Shown here piece by piece: positions 1-11,870 of a stretch of 64,000 nt of DNA. The stretch lies in contig JAJEKV010000035.1 in the NCBI GenBank assembly GCA_021234155.1, positions 9,398,241 to 9,462,240 of the forward strand. Reading direction: 5' to 3'. The notes under the pieces are model-generated. The model was not told the DNA's origin, did not search any database, and was given only the letters and a program-made list of their open reading frames with translations. The first letter of the stretch is position 1. Every line of letters starts with the position of its first letter. The translations under genes and the position numbers were made by a program. This DNA is from Isoetes taiwanensis (lineage: Eukaryota; Streptophyta; Lycopodiopsida; Isoetales; Isoetaceae).

Positions 1-1430
1 TTGTAAAAATGCACTAATTTCTTGTCATAATTGTCATTGTCAGGTCCTAAATGCTTAATCCTTGAATCTCACCTTTCATCTCTTGACGAAAACATGTTCA
101 TTTTTGGGTTTGCCCCTAGGAGGCAGGGCAAACCCTCGCTTATGTGGGTTTGTGGCATATCTTAAGTATATGTTAGAATATACCTAGAATATGCTGGTGA
201 CTGCTCTAAACCCATTGTTCCCTGTAAACTGGCGGTCACCTGCATTGTGTGGGTCGCTCATGTTTGAACCGCCTAACCGGCGACAGACCTCTCGATCCGT
301 CTCAGGATGTAGAAGAAGATGAGATCCTTTTGCCCCGGCCTCTGCTTCCTATCTGCAAAATATTCGCAAAAAAAGCACACTCTTGAGCAGTCCTGGACAT
401 TTTGGTTCCGGACGATGCATTTAAAAATCTAAAGGCGGTGAATGGGGACTCCTTGAAACCTCGTTTTTACACTTTTTTTTCTCTTGTGGAAGATTTCTGA
501 TGGTAAGATTTTCCCATTCTGGTTATTGTTTTGAACTTGTTTACACATAGGAAACTACGTTTTGCAGCTTCATTCTAGCTTCGTGGCATCCTTTGCTGAA
601 GTGGGATTCTTTAATATGAGATTAGATTGCTGGTAAGTCGCATTTAATTAAAGTGGGTCTCATTCCATTCCCATTTTTTTTGGAAGCCTGTTATTTTACA
701 CAAAAAGGATGAGGGAAAATTATTCGAACTTCAAAACTGTCTAGAATTTGAATATTTCTCTGTTAGGGCGGGTCCAATCTTTCCCCTTGTTTTCCTGGAT
801 GTGATGCGAGAACAAGAAGAATACAACTCAAACAAAGGAATTTCATTCTGATTGAAACCAAAGTTGTAGTTGAAAAAAATTTTATTGATAAATTGAATAG
901 TTACAATGTATTTTATATGGGACCTGAGAGACCATGGTGGTCTTAGTTGCCACTACGATTACATCATCATGGTAGGTGGTCCACCTTAGGGGAATAACGT
1001 GCAGGGCTTCTTCTTGCCATCCGTGAAGCCTTCCTTGGGGGCGGCCCAAAGAATGTGGGAATGCCTCACGAGGAGGTGCCTCGTGAGCCACCGGACACAC
1101 ATCCACCAATCCACTCTCCTCTTGCATCTTTTCATCAATGGGTTGGGTTAGATATATGCCGTTCCCCAACCTCGTGGATGTCATGCAATGCCTTGCAAGA
1201 TCATTTGAGCTTTACGGACTTTGCGGAATGTTCTTCCTCTCTTCTTCATCCCTCCCCCATAGCATCTCGAATCACGAGCAAGCTTATCCCAAAGCCGACA
1301 AGAGTGTGTAACTTTGGTGAGATGTCACATGCACGAACCACACGGGCAAAGAGTCCATGATTAATAATTATGGTGCCATTAATCATGGTGAATAAAAGAA
1401 TGGCGAATTCAAAATAGATTGAGAGCATTC
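1..1430. other. Gene-free flank, probably decayed repeat DNA
   Basis: I see no coding region here. Open frames are at most about 100 codons, on both strands, and match nothing I recognise. A GGCGG...GGGGACTCC stretch near 435-455 faintly resembles the sequence just after the 5' LTR of some plant Ty3/Gypsy elements, but it is too degraded to call. Confidence 0.4.
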
Positions 1431-1435
1431 ATTCC

Positions 1436-1690
1436 ATATAGTTGCATCCAATCACACAAAGAAGCATACAAATGGTCTCATCAATCTGACAGTAGTGCCT
1501 TTCGACTTCGCGAAAGTCGAGAAAGGCCACAGAAAGGCAAATGTACAACCATTTTATTATAGAATATGGCTGCATCCAATCACACAAACAAGCACACAAA
1601 TGGTTGCTCATCATTGGGACAAGCATGCCTTTCTGGGCTGGCGGTGTCGAAAAAGCGGCGTAAACTCAATGTACAAGTATATTCATTACA
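1436..1690. repeat. Two-copy tandem repeat, period about 128 bp
   Basis: The segment TGCATCCAATCACACAAA begins at 1443 and again at 1571. In both copies it is followed by an AAGCA(T/C)ACAAATGGT block, a GCCTTTC block, a GTCGA(G/A)AAA block and AATGTACAA. The copies differ by scattered substitutions and small indels, so this is an old local duplication. The inner part of copy 1 (1501-1526) is a short palindrome-like run, CTTTCGACTTCGCGAAAG. No gene is attached to it. Confidence 0.75.
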
Positions 1691-2894
1691 AAATATAGTA
1701 CATTTATTCCGTGTGTCTTTACAAAATCCGCGAACTTTGCTATCGAAAAGCGACGTCCTCTTCTTGATCACCATATTATTCCATAGCCCTCATGATCGCG
1801 TGACCGCTCTTTGGATCGACTTTGAGGGTTAGGATAGTTCCTAATCACATCGGGTACAAGAATGGAAAACAAGTATTCCTACAACACAAGAAATCGAGAT
1901 TGAAAGACAACCACCTATCCGTTTCATACTCTTTCCTGTCGATAACTCTTGCAATGATTGTATTGTTCGAAAGCTTATGATAGCACTGACGGGTCGATCT
2001 GCTATGGTGGAGAGGCGATCGTTGTGTTTGTTCAGAGTCTAAATTGCGCCGAATCACTTTATTGCTGCCTCGGGCTTTTATTGTTGGGATAAATTCGACT
2101 TTTTATGCCATTTAGGTTTCCCCAAACAAACGGAACTGCAAAGATGAAGGCCGAAACACCAAGGGACATCGCCATTTTCATTTGCCGCCTGAGACCATGG
2201 CCCTTGGAATCCCGTTCCAGGCATCCATTCAACCATTTCCTTTTGAGAGGACCGTTTGAACCCTACGCCTTGGAAACACAGGGTGCCAGTTGGGATGCCG
2301 CGGTGAACAGGCTGAAAACTCCATTTGACGCAAAATTACGAAGCAGTAGGACCCCTCTGGGATCCAGTTGGGGAGTTTGTGGGAATTTGTGATGGGTCCA
2401 TACCCAGGATCATTATTCTTCAGTTCCTTTTCTTGGTGGTCGCTTCTTGTCTTGTTCGGATCGCGCCTTTTGGATCTCCTCCTTGGAATTGAACCGCCAA
2501 CAGACCCACTTTGTGATTTGGTATACAATGATCCGTATTGGATTCTTCGATGTCCCCGAAATGATGAAAGCGACATTAATGAGGTTCTCGTTTTCGACTG
2601 CAGTGAAAGGAAAAAGGTTAAAGATTAGAGGGTTTCTAATTACTCAGGTCGAAAAAAGAAAAAGGTTAGAGCTGGGAGGGTTTTCGAAAAGCAAAGTGAC
2701 TCACCAATCTCAAATTCTCTATTATTTGTTCCTGGCCTGGCCTAAACCTTGACATCTCCGTCATCTTTATCTCCCCGGGTCACGGCTTTGTCTCCGGCAT
2801 CTTCGTTCCTTACTACTTCAATTTTATCTTCCTCTTTGAAAAATGCTCATAAGAAGCGGAGTCCGATTATATGACCCGAATGGTCTCAACCATG
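1691..2894. other. No recognisable gene
   Basis: Open stretches of 86-115 codons lie on both strands at 2105-2750, but they overlap each other and none shows a protein family I know. They are most likely chance frames in decayed repeat DNA. Confidence 0.35.
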
Positions 2895-3925
2895 TCCTTG
2901 TTCCCAACCACAGATATTGGTTTTATTCCAGAGCCCAGAAGAAACCCCACTAGAGACAATTTGATCTCCCCTCGATCCAAAAGTTTATGGAAGTGCGATA
3001 ATTCTTAGCGGATAGAATTCTATATGTATTGGACTGTGTAACGGGTGAGCTTTTGTCATCGATGGCACATCCTCACTCGCATCGCGCCCTTCCGGGGTTC
3101 CATATGCTCGCCAGAATCATGAACTTATGCTCGAGATAGTGGTGCTGCAACGACCACCACTTGTCAGAATTGCTGACCGACGAAACAGAACCAAAACTAT
3201 AGTGGCAAAACTTGGTGCCTTAATGGGCTAAGTCTACACTCATGTTATTCTGGATTAAACTATAGAGGCCGAATCTTGTGAGTTAATACTCGGTGCCCAT
3301 TGCTTACCAGCGTTGGTGAATTTTGGTATGCGAAGATGAAAATTGAGAAATAAAACCGGTGTAATGGAGACCGTCTTGTACCCTTGCTCAGTGGCGGCTT
3401 TTGCCAAAAATAGGATGGGATCTTCAATCATATTCATGGAAATAGTGCCCGCAGACCTAGGCCCGCCGGAGTTCAGATACCCGATAGCAGCGCCAGGACA
3501 CTAGGAGAGCTGTCGTCACATGCTAATGGGACCACCACGAGATCAGCTTTAGGCCCCGGAAGTGCCATAAGCTCATTGGGGAAAGGCGGTTTTGGCGATT
3601 CGCAGCTTTAGCTTTTGTGTTGATGGGGTTGACGCAAGCGTTCCAGCTCCTTCATCCTCATCAAGCGGCGACCTTCTCTTTATAATAATCAAAATCATGG
3701 CATGCGTGCGGTGCAGCATTCAAAGTACGTGATGCGGCTGCCCAATGCGTAAAGTCTCTTTGCAAATTGCGGTATAATCGCTTCGTCCTTTGCATTTTTT
3801 GAACTCTCAGTATTCATACTTGATTGTCCCATCTAGGATTTTGCCCTCGGTCAAAGCGTTTCTTTATCGTCTATACCACAATATCAGCACCATGACCCTT
3901 GTCCGAACAACTTTGGAATAAAGCC
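2895..3925. repeat. Dispersed 1-kb repeat, copy A (second copy at 53.7 kb)
   Basis: This interval shares ordered landmarks with 53678-54640 in the same orientation. They include TCCTTGTTCCCAAC followed by ATATTGGTTT(T/C)ATTCCA near the start, GATGGCACATC and CGACCACCA(C/T)TTGTC in the middle, and GCATTTTTTGAAC, ATTGTCCCATC and GGATTTTGCC near the end, then CATGAC(C/G)CTTGTC. The copies are heavily diverged with indels. The family is not identified; a noncoding or gag-region part of an LTR element is my guess. Translation in either direction gives no known domain. Confidence 0.65.
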
Positions 3926-6900
3926 CTAGTTGCTTGAATTCTCCATTCTTATCAGCTTGTCTCTTGTCGAGAGGAAGCCCATATCTTAGTCCATTTTACC
4001 CGGAGCACCTCCTCACGGAGATGAGGTCATCTTGGTCGATGGGATTCCTGCCCCTTCTTGGTGTTCTTTTTTTTTTTCTCATCTGTTCAGCTCCCCTCAT
4101 CATCTTCGGCCTTCGGAAGATATGTCACGGGAACGCAGAGGATGCTACCACTTATCAGAAGGGAGCCACTGTTTTTAGGCTGGGGACTTGGCCCGGAATG
4201 CTTTCCCTTGTTTGTGGTATATATGATCGTGGGATCAGAGCAATCGTAAATGGAACATAGCTGAGCATGGAAGGAATTACATCCGAGGAACACCGACTTC
4301 ATAGTCGAGAATGCCAGCCAACAAAGTCGGGGCTTTCATTCGCTGGTGAGAATACCCAAGCCGAGAGGAGCCATATAGAGTCTTTCGGAGGCTATTGAAG
4401 GCTGAGTGTAAGCTGTCAGCGCGTTCCCAAATCTTGCTTTCCGCCTCTGGAGCGATGGAACTTAGAATGTAAACTAAGCTACATTGCCCAAGAGGAATGG
4501 GAAGGCTCGATCTTTACTAAATGCTTGTGATCCTCTAATGAATCCTTTCATGCTTGTTTTGGTATATCTGGATATTCTGGCCAGTCGAGAATATCGGCTT
4601 TTCGCAGCCATCTGAAGGCAGCTGCCCGGATGGATGACTTTACCGATGCATGAGAAAGCCGTGCATCCTCTTATTTCCTTTTCTCGGCTGGACTCGCGAG
4701 TGAGAAGCCCTTACAACCTCTATTTCCCTTCTTTCTCGGGTGGCTCCTAATCCTCGTTTTTACATTTTTCCTGGGCTTTCGAAAAAGCGAAAATAGAATT
4801 AAGGCTTTCTCGACTTCCGCAAATCGAGAGCCATAGAAGCGAGAATGATAGAATTACCTTATATGGCGGCACTTCTTTACGCGTAATATTCAGCCGATGG
4901 CTAAAGGCGAGCGCTCATTGTGGCGTCTCCAGAACTCACTCTCGTTTGGAACATCGATCCTTGATCGCTTGCGGGACTTCTTTTTTATCTGCAATACTTG
5001 TGCCGCCTCACCCTCAACCGCCCAACCCGTAATCCACAACCCATCTTTTCCCTTCGGTCTTCCCTCGGTGTTCCACCCAGACAACTCCCGAAAGAGCTGT
5101 AGAATGGTATGACATCAGGCATTGATCATAGCGTGATGACGCACCATGAGGTTGAGAATCTAGCATGTGATCCACCAATACCTAAAGATTCGCCACATGA
5201 TGGACCCGAGAATTGAATTATTTACACACTTTAAAATTCATATAAAATCAACGACTCAATTTTTAAACCAACCCAGCTTTATATGTTAATATACAGGAGT
5301 CATGTTGCATAAAGGAAAAATATCTAAAATCCTCTGACCCCCATGCTTAAGAGAGAGTTATGCTTAGGTGAACCCAAGGGGGTCAAGTCGATTTTGCTTC
5401 ATGTTTACATAAAGTAAAACTGTCTCGACATAAACATTTTTATGATTTTTTTCATTATTTTTAGCACGTTTGCACAAACGCAAGTGGACACTTTGAAGCA
5501 ATTCTAGAGTGTCCACCTTGCCGCCAAGTAAGACTTTTGTTCACGTGGATGCAAAAACAAGCGTTGGATTTCATCTATGGCTCACCAGAATTCAAAAATT
5601 CCAAAGTGGGATGTGGTTGGTTACCGAAGGGAATGCCGGCGAATTCTTCCATTCTTTCTTGAGCCCCTCGTTATGTCGCTATGGCTGATATTATATATGA
5701 GAACCGCAAAAGACTTGGTTTTCTTTCATACGGTTTTTCTATTTCCATTCCATATTGCCTTTTTATCCAAAGGAGCGTCATTCTTGATTGGGTGCTGCGT
5801 ATTTCCTTGAGCACAGATTCAACTCTGGAGAATACCGCTTTGGGGAGGTTTTGCAGCGGGTTAGACCTTTTAGGTAACCCGAATTACATAAAGCTTTAGT
5901 AAAACCATGCAATTTCATATAAATTCTCATCTTTAAGCACTAGAGTTTAACATTGGCCCTGCTGAGATGCTTTCTGTGACAAAATCTATAAAGTCATGTA
6001 GTCATAATAAACATTAGAAAAGGTGGGCCGATCTCTACCAAGATGTGGAGCTGTGAATGCTAGATTAATTTCTTTGGTGGAGGAGGCCGGTAGGTGCGAT
6101 TAAGGTACGCATATGGAGGCATATGATGTTTCTTAGCAAGAGTCACGGCATAGTGCGATTGCAAGGTCGTTGAGCATGCTTATTAGTTTGATCATTTAGG
6201 GCATATCTGGGAAGCCTGACAAGTTTTTCTTGGACCCCCATACGAATGAAACCCCATGAAGCAATCAAGGCCACGAAGAACATAAATTCACAGCCTTAGG
6301 TATCTTGGATTATTTATGCAATGCGTTTAAAACAATACAATAAGCGGTTTATTATATAAAGTATGTTTTGATGTTAACTTCTAGTGTCTCAGCATATGAA
6401 CCCTAACTTATATGGGATGTATGGACGGCACTATATACAATATCTAATCGTGGGTTATCTTCTAGAATCTAAATTACAGTAAGCTCTTTTCGCATCGCTT
6501 AGTTAAAGGAGGTGAACATAGACCCGGTGACAAACAATCCATTTACCAAGCTTGCAAAGTTATTAGCCTCCCACCCGAGAAAATAGAGGCGATGCCAAGC
6601 ATGTATGCATAGCACAATCTCAAAATTAGAAGAGAGTATCAAATTTGAATTTCAGAGTATAATATCAGCTTTTTGAGAGACTTTTAAGATTATACGCCAT
6701 AAATTATATATCATTCTTGAACTAGTTATTTTAGTGAGGAAATGTGTTTGAAACATGTGCCTTTCAATTCTACCGTAATAGCCAGTCCTTGTTACTGTTT
6801 CCTTTCAAGTAAGCTCACCTTTTTGTTTTTCTTTTGCGATAAAGTATCAATGTCATAGGATTATCTTTATTTCATTTACACAATCCGGAGTTTCAGTTTA

Positions 6901-8293
6901 AACAAGATGTATGATAATACAGTACACTTCTGTGTTTAAACTGCGAGAAGGTCGTGTTTTTTGCATGCTCATTATTTTTTTGCGGGCCGTGTCAACATGT
7001 AATTTCTCTATATGTTATTTGGTTGCCAATGATATTGTGTTGAAGTAGTGGAGCACATCTTTGACGACAAATGTGACATTCCACTCCCATGTGATGGCGG
7101 GAATGAAGGAGGGAGATTAGAAAGTGGCTGGTGGGCGTCTAAGCTTTTAAGTGAAGAGAGAGAGGGTTGCTTTAAATGATTCAAGCAAGGGTTGCGCATA
7201 CCAATGAGTTACATGGGATGTATCACTGTGAGCTTATGGCATTTTATTTATGTGATGAGCTGTTATATTATATATGGGACTTCATCTCAAGGCAAACCAG
7301 ATGTATTTGATAAACTACAGTTTAAAATGAGGATCCTAGATTCCATCTATGTCAAGTGCCCATGTCAGCATAAAGCTCTAATTTACTTTGTCAGATGCAA
7401 GTCATTGGAAACCTTCCGACTCCTGTCAAATCATATTGAGCTTTAAAAGCTTGTGCTACTTTGACACGGGCCATGAAATACATACCAAGATTATAGTATT
7501 GCATTCAAGCCATATGAGGATACAGTGCTAGGATCTAGATGTTTCCATTGCCTGCTGCAAATTTAGAAAAGAAAATGCTGCCTCAGACATATTAAAGCCA
7601 AATATCCATGCAAACCTTTCAAGTTGAGATGATACAAACTAAGCACCAAATTAAAAGCAGGCCAATGTTGTGGTAGAGGTCATATTCTGCCAATGCAATT
7701 GGATTGTTAGGACTGGATGTCTCAGGTTGAAAGTTCCGGCATCACACTTTTTAATTATATTTGCTCAAATAACTTTGAGTACATCATTCTTGTGCTGCAA
7801 TTTCTTAATCATCTCCTGACTCTGTATCAACAACTGGTTTGATTGCGTTTTATAAAGTCAGTTGAAGCCATGCCTCTCTTTGTTTTGAATGCGGTATGAA
7901 GATCCGAATAGAGGAATGGCAGATTTACCATGCCTCTCCGGCATAAACATTGGCTAGCCTGACATTGCTAAGTCTAGCCAGTTTTGAATGCCTATGTAGC
8001 AGAAGACTGAGGGTCATTTGAATCTGCATGTTTAAGCCGGCATTTTATGGCACAGCTTCAGAGCATCCCATTTGCTTTAGGTGAGTTCTTATCCCTCGAT
8101 GCTGCCATGGCAAAGTAAGCCATGTTTTGTGTTTTTAACCTGATAATATATATGGTGATGATTATTTTTATTCATTGATTTGTATTCTATTTTTGTATAT
8201 AGCAGATCCAAAATATAACTGCTTACTTGACAATTTATGGCAAAAACATAACTATTGCCATTTCTAAAGTTGCTCATTCTATCTCTTTCTTAG
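3926..8293. other. Gene-free interval
   Basis: No coding region is supported. A 108-codon frame at 3934-4260 contains a leucine-rich stretch over a T-rich run, but no family match. From about 5.2 kb onward the sequence becomes visibly more AT-rich. The last 70 bases before 8294 look like the 3' part of an intron, pyrimidine-rich and ending TTCTTAG, which belongs to the pseudogene that follows. Confidence 0.4.
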
Positions 8294-9190
8294 GTGTTCA
8301 TAGCTTCAGCAGATAAAACTGCTAAAACTTGGGACATATCAAATACCAGCTCACCAAAAGTGAGTACCACCTTTTTAGTGTCTGACAAATTGACAAATGG
8401 AACTATTGATGGCATGCAAATTGGTTGCCTGTGGATGAAAGATTATCTGATCTCAATTTCTTTGAATGGCCAAATAAACTTTGATCAACCGAAAATGCCG
8501 CAACCCCACAAATAGTGCTTTTTGGACACATGAAAAGTATAACTGCAATAACATTGGCATTGTTAGCCGGATCATGTAGCCCGACATTTATTCATGACTA
8601 TGGCGAGGGAATAATAGGGCTTCCCTACGTAGGTATGAGATAGAAATAAGCCCGATACACATTACTTTTGCTTATTGTTGAATCCCAGGCTGATGATGTG
8701 TGGAATAACAAAGTAGTAGTAATTAAATTACTATTAATTTTGATGGTTTAACATGTGTGTTATATTAAGCGGTTTGCATGCGAGTAAATCACTTGGAGTT
8801 CAAGAACTTTGGCTTGTGAAAAATTTGGATTGGATGCAATTGATCTTGTAAGAGTCTTGCAAAGGCGAGTGATTGGAATACAAACGTGCCTTAGTTTGCA
8901 TATAAGCAATTCCTTTACTTAAAGGCTTAAATATTCTCTCAAAGCTTCCATCAACTACGCTATGTAGCTTGGCAGAACTTTATCACTGATGGAAGTTATT
9001 GGTACAGTACTATAGATGGTAAACTATATGTTTATTCTATCAATAGAGACATGCTTGCTCAAACTGCTACTCTAGAATTGAGGCCCGATCCGCAGGTTGT
9101 GAGATATTCCCCAATGTCCATGCTTTAGGGCATGAAGCGAGAAAAACAATTGTTTGAGATCATATTTCAGAGATAATTCAAGTTTTCTAT
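8294..9190 (+). pseudogene. Broken AIP1-like WD40 gene (actin-interacting protein 1)
   Basis: Intact AIP1 is a double beta-propeller WD40 protein that works with ADF/cofilin in actin filament disassembly. Here a piece from the middle to the C-terminal half is recognisable. It starts after an intron-like TTCTTAG with FIASADKTAKTWDIS, a typical WD repeat end. It continues with MQIGCLWMKDYLISISLNG (family pattern VGCLW..DHLI.VSLGG). A +1 frameshift near 8505-8515 then leads to LFGHMKSITAITL and GSCSPTFI. A later piece at about 9015-9180 reads DGKLYVYSIN, then TATLE and VVRYSP, then IV, a stop where the family has Trp, and DHISEI. Several in-frame stops (TAG near 9127, TGA near 9153) and at least one frameshift make it non-functional. 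The retained intron border suggests a genomic duplicate, not a processed retrocopy. The N-terminal half was not found. Confidence 0.8.
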
Positions 9191-10590
9191 TGGTTTCACC
9201 TATATGTGTCTCATTAATCATAATTCATCATTATATAGGTTAGAATGTAAGCGTGTTTTATTATACAACGCAATTAAGTGTATTCCATGGTCTCGGACAA
9301 CTCTAAGATTGCAGCTGATTCTATTGATACATACATATATGTGTACATGGTTGGCTGAGTTTTTGAATTAGGTACTTACAATGAAAGGAGGCCCCATTTA
9401 GGAGAGTGTGTCTGCTTTGGCATTTAAAGACTCCCATACACTCATCAATGGGAGACGATGTATGTGTCCATGTTTACAAAGCGGTTCTCTCTTATATATA
9501 TCAATATACTAATTCCTATTGAGAACATTAGATAAAAGCGATTTTGTGATATCATTATCAATTAGAAAGCTGCTAGCCATTTGTTAGGATTTTTGTATTT
9601 TATGATATACATATATGCCAATTTGAATTTTCCTTCTACTATATAATCATTGAAGACATGTCTTTTCATTTTTATTTTTTGTTTTGAAATAGAATTGTAT
9701 ATGGTTCTTTGTGTTGCACTTTGATTTTTCAATGCTTTTTAATATTTATTTGGAAGAGCTGATCAATGAAATCAACGAGTTTTTGAGAGCTTTTAATGTA
9801 CACAAGACAAAAAGGCAAAACAAACTAGAAACTTTTACATCGCTTGAGAATTAAATACAACAAGCGCCGCGGATACAACAACTTCATGAGCAACCCATCC
9901 GGGTTCACAAATACCTAATTGCCAAAGCATAGAAAAAAAAAAATATGATGGCCAGAGCATTTTACAAATCAGCGGAATCTTAGCGGTTTCATACTACACA
10001 TGAATAAGACACTCATGAATTCAGCACTTGCAGTCTTTCAACAACATCTTGTTTTCAAATATGTAACTTTCACCTTAATTCTAAAGTTTTCACATGTTTA
10101 TGTGAACTATTAGTCAACAATATATTTTTCACATTCCGGACACTACAAGTCCATATCACAAGAACATGTTAGATGCAAGAGCATTATCAAAGCATGTAAT
10201 TTACTACGTAAAGTAGCAAGCGTTAACTTTGACTAGTTTTATTTTTTCCTGGAAGGCGAGGTTAGGGAGTATGACCCAAAAAAGCACATCTCGTTGAACT
10301 CGCGGGGAAGGGAGATAGGGAGTCATTGAACATAGCGGAGGTCAAAGCTGTTTTACAATACGATGTGAACCAATCTTGGTTTCAGGCGGCTCTCAATCAA
10401 ATGTCTAACTTTGCATGAAGCAGTACTGACACGAAATTTGGAATATGTGATAAACAAAGTTGCCACGTCTAGAAAAAATATTTGTCGACCTTGATTTTAC
10501 ATTGGCTTGGCTTAGACTTATATAGTCTAGTATGAAGTGACTTGCAATTTTGTTCCATTTGAAAGAGAAAATAGCTATTGTTGTCCATCC
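9191..10590. other. Gene-free AT-rich interval
   Basis: Nothing codes here that I can support. It is AT-rich with short homopolymer runs, for example A-rich near 9935. Confidence 0.4.
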
Positions 10591-10599
10591 AAAATCATA

Positions 10600-11870
10600 A
10601 GCTTCGAGAGTGTACAAGGATAAGACCAATCCAAAAAGAAGTACATGAAATATCCTTAGCTGCGTGCTTTCGCTAAAAATGAGATAGATTGTAACTGCCG
10701 TCCACCCAGATTGATCCATTCTTTGTTCCACGAGTTGATCCATGAAGAAAAACCACGATCTTGTCAAGTAATCTCAATTTCTAATTTCAAACATAGTTTG
10801 CAAAAAGAATCTTCTCTATTAGGTGCAAAAACTAAATGAGAGCCTTAATTTGAATTTTCCATTGCCTAATTAGAGGATCCTTTGAAATACATATGATGCG
10901 TTTCTATAAACTTAGAGCCCAATAATGATTCACCATAGAGATCCATAGCATTTGCCACTTCTCATACAAAAAAAACACACTTTGAAGGCTTCAAAGAATT
11001 GGATTCATATCACAAAACAAGCATGAAAAGAGCATAAGGCGTGCTCTCAAAGAAATGGAGATATGGGTATGTCGGTCTTGCTTCGGTCCATTCTTGTCCA
11101 CATGACCCATTCCATTGAAAAATGATATCAATCACTTAAACAATTCTTCATTACTCAATTTCAAACATGGTGCACCAAAAAAAAGGTTCTCCATTGGGCA
11201 AAAATAAATGGGATATAATTTGGTTGCTTTGTCTAATTAGGGGTCATTTTGGAGCACATGCTAATTTGTAGACTTAGAATCAATAATTCACCATAGGGTC
11301 CTTGGCGTAGTAGAATTATTACCCCAGAAAAACAATGAACGTGAAGGCTTTCGAGGGATAGGAGGGCAATGCAAAACAAGCATGGAAAGTGCATAAGATG
11401 TGCTTTCAAGAAATGAATAGAGGTATGTGTCCGGTCTTGTGTGCGGTCCCATTCTTTGGTCCCACAGGGATCCGATCCACTTGGAAAAAATAGTAGTCTT
11501 GCCAAGCAATCTTGATCTCAATTCAAACATAGTTCCACAAAAAGGTTCTCCATTGGGCAAAAAAAAAAAAAAATGGAGGTAAGTTGGTTTGCCTTTTGTC
11601 CTAATTAGTGCATTTTGGAGCACATGCTATTTTGCATACTTAAAATAATGATTACATATGTCCCATGTCTTTACCCTAAAACATTTTTTTTTGGGCTTCC
11701 AAAATAGGATACCAATGCAAAAATGTTATGTGAAAAAGCATAAAGACATGCTCAAAGAAATCAAAATAGGTTGCTTTCATTGCCATAGACCATTGTGGTC
11801 ATCACAATTCAAAAATGGAACTCTAATATGTTTATCGATTTCCAACTCTCTTGGATTTTGAGCGTGTGGG
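10600..11870. repeat. Tandem array, three to four diverged units of about 345-375 bp
   Basis: Landmarks recur in order. GGTTCTCCATTGGGCAAAAA is at 11185 and 11544, with a decayed form at 10812. TTTTGGAGCACATGCTA(A/T)TTTG is in two units. AAGCATGAAAAGAGCATAAGG-type text recurs near 11020, 11375 and 11725. Spacings are about 375, 359 and 345 bp. A partial unit at the left (10600-10790) carries the GGTCCATTCTTTGTTCCA-like block. Each unit also has CCATTCTTTGGTCCCA-like and TAATTCACCATAG-like blocks. The units are diverged and have indels. A poly-A run at about 11561 lies in one unit. Open frames inside follow the repeat and are probably not genes. Confidence 0.8.

Noticed and set aside
882-1428. 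Overlapping frames of 60-101 codons on both strands
   Set aside because: They overlap each other, have no recognisable domain and lie in repeat-like DNA.
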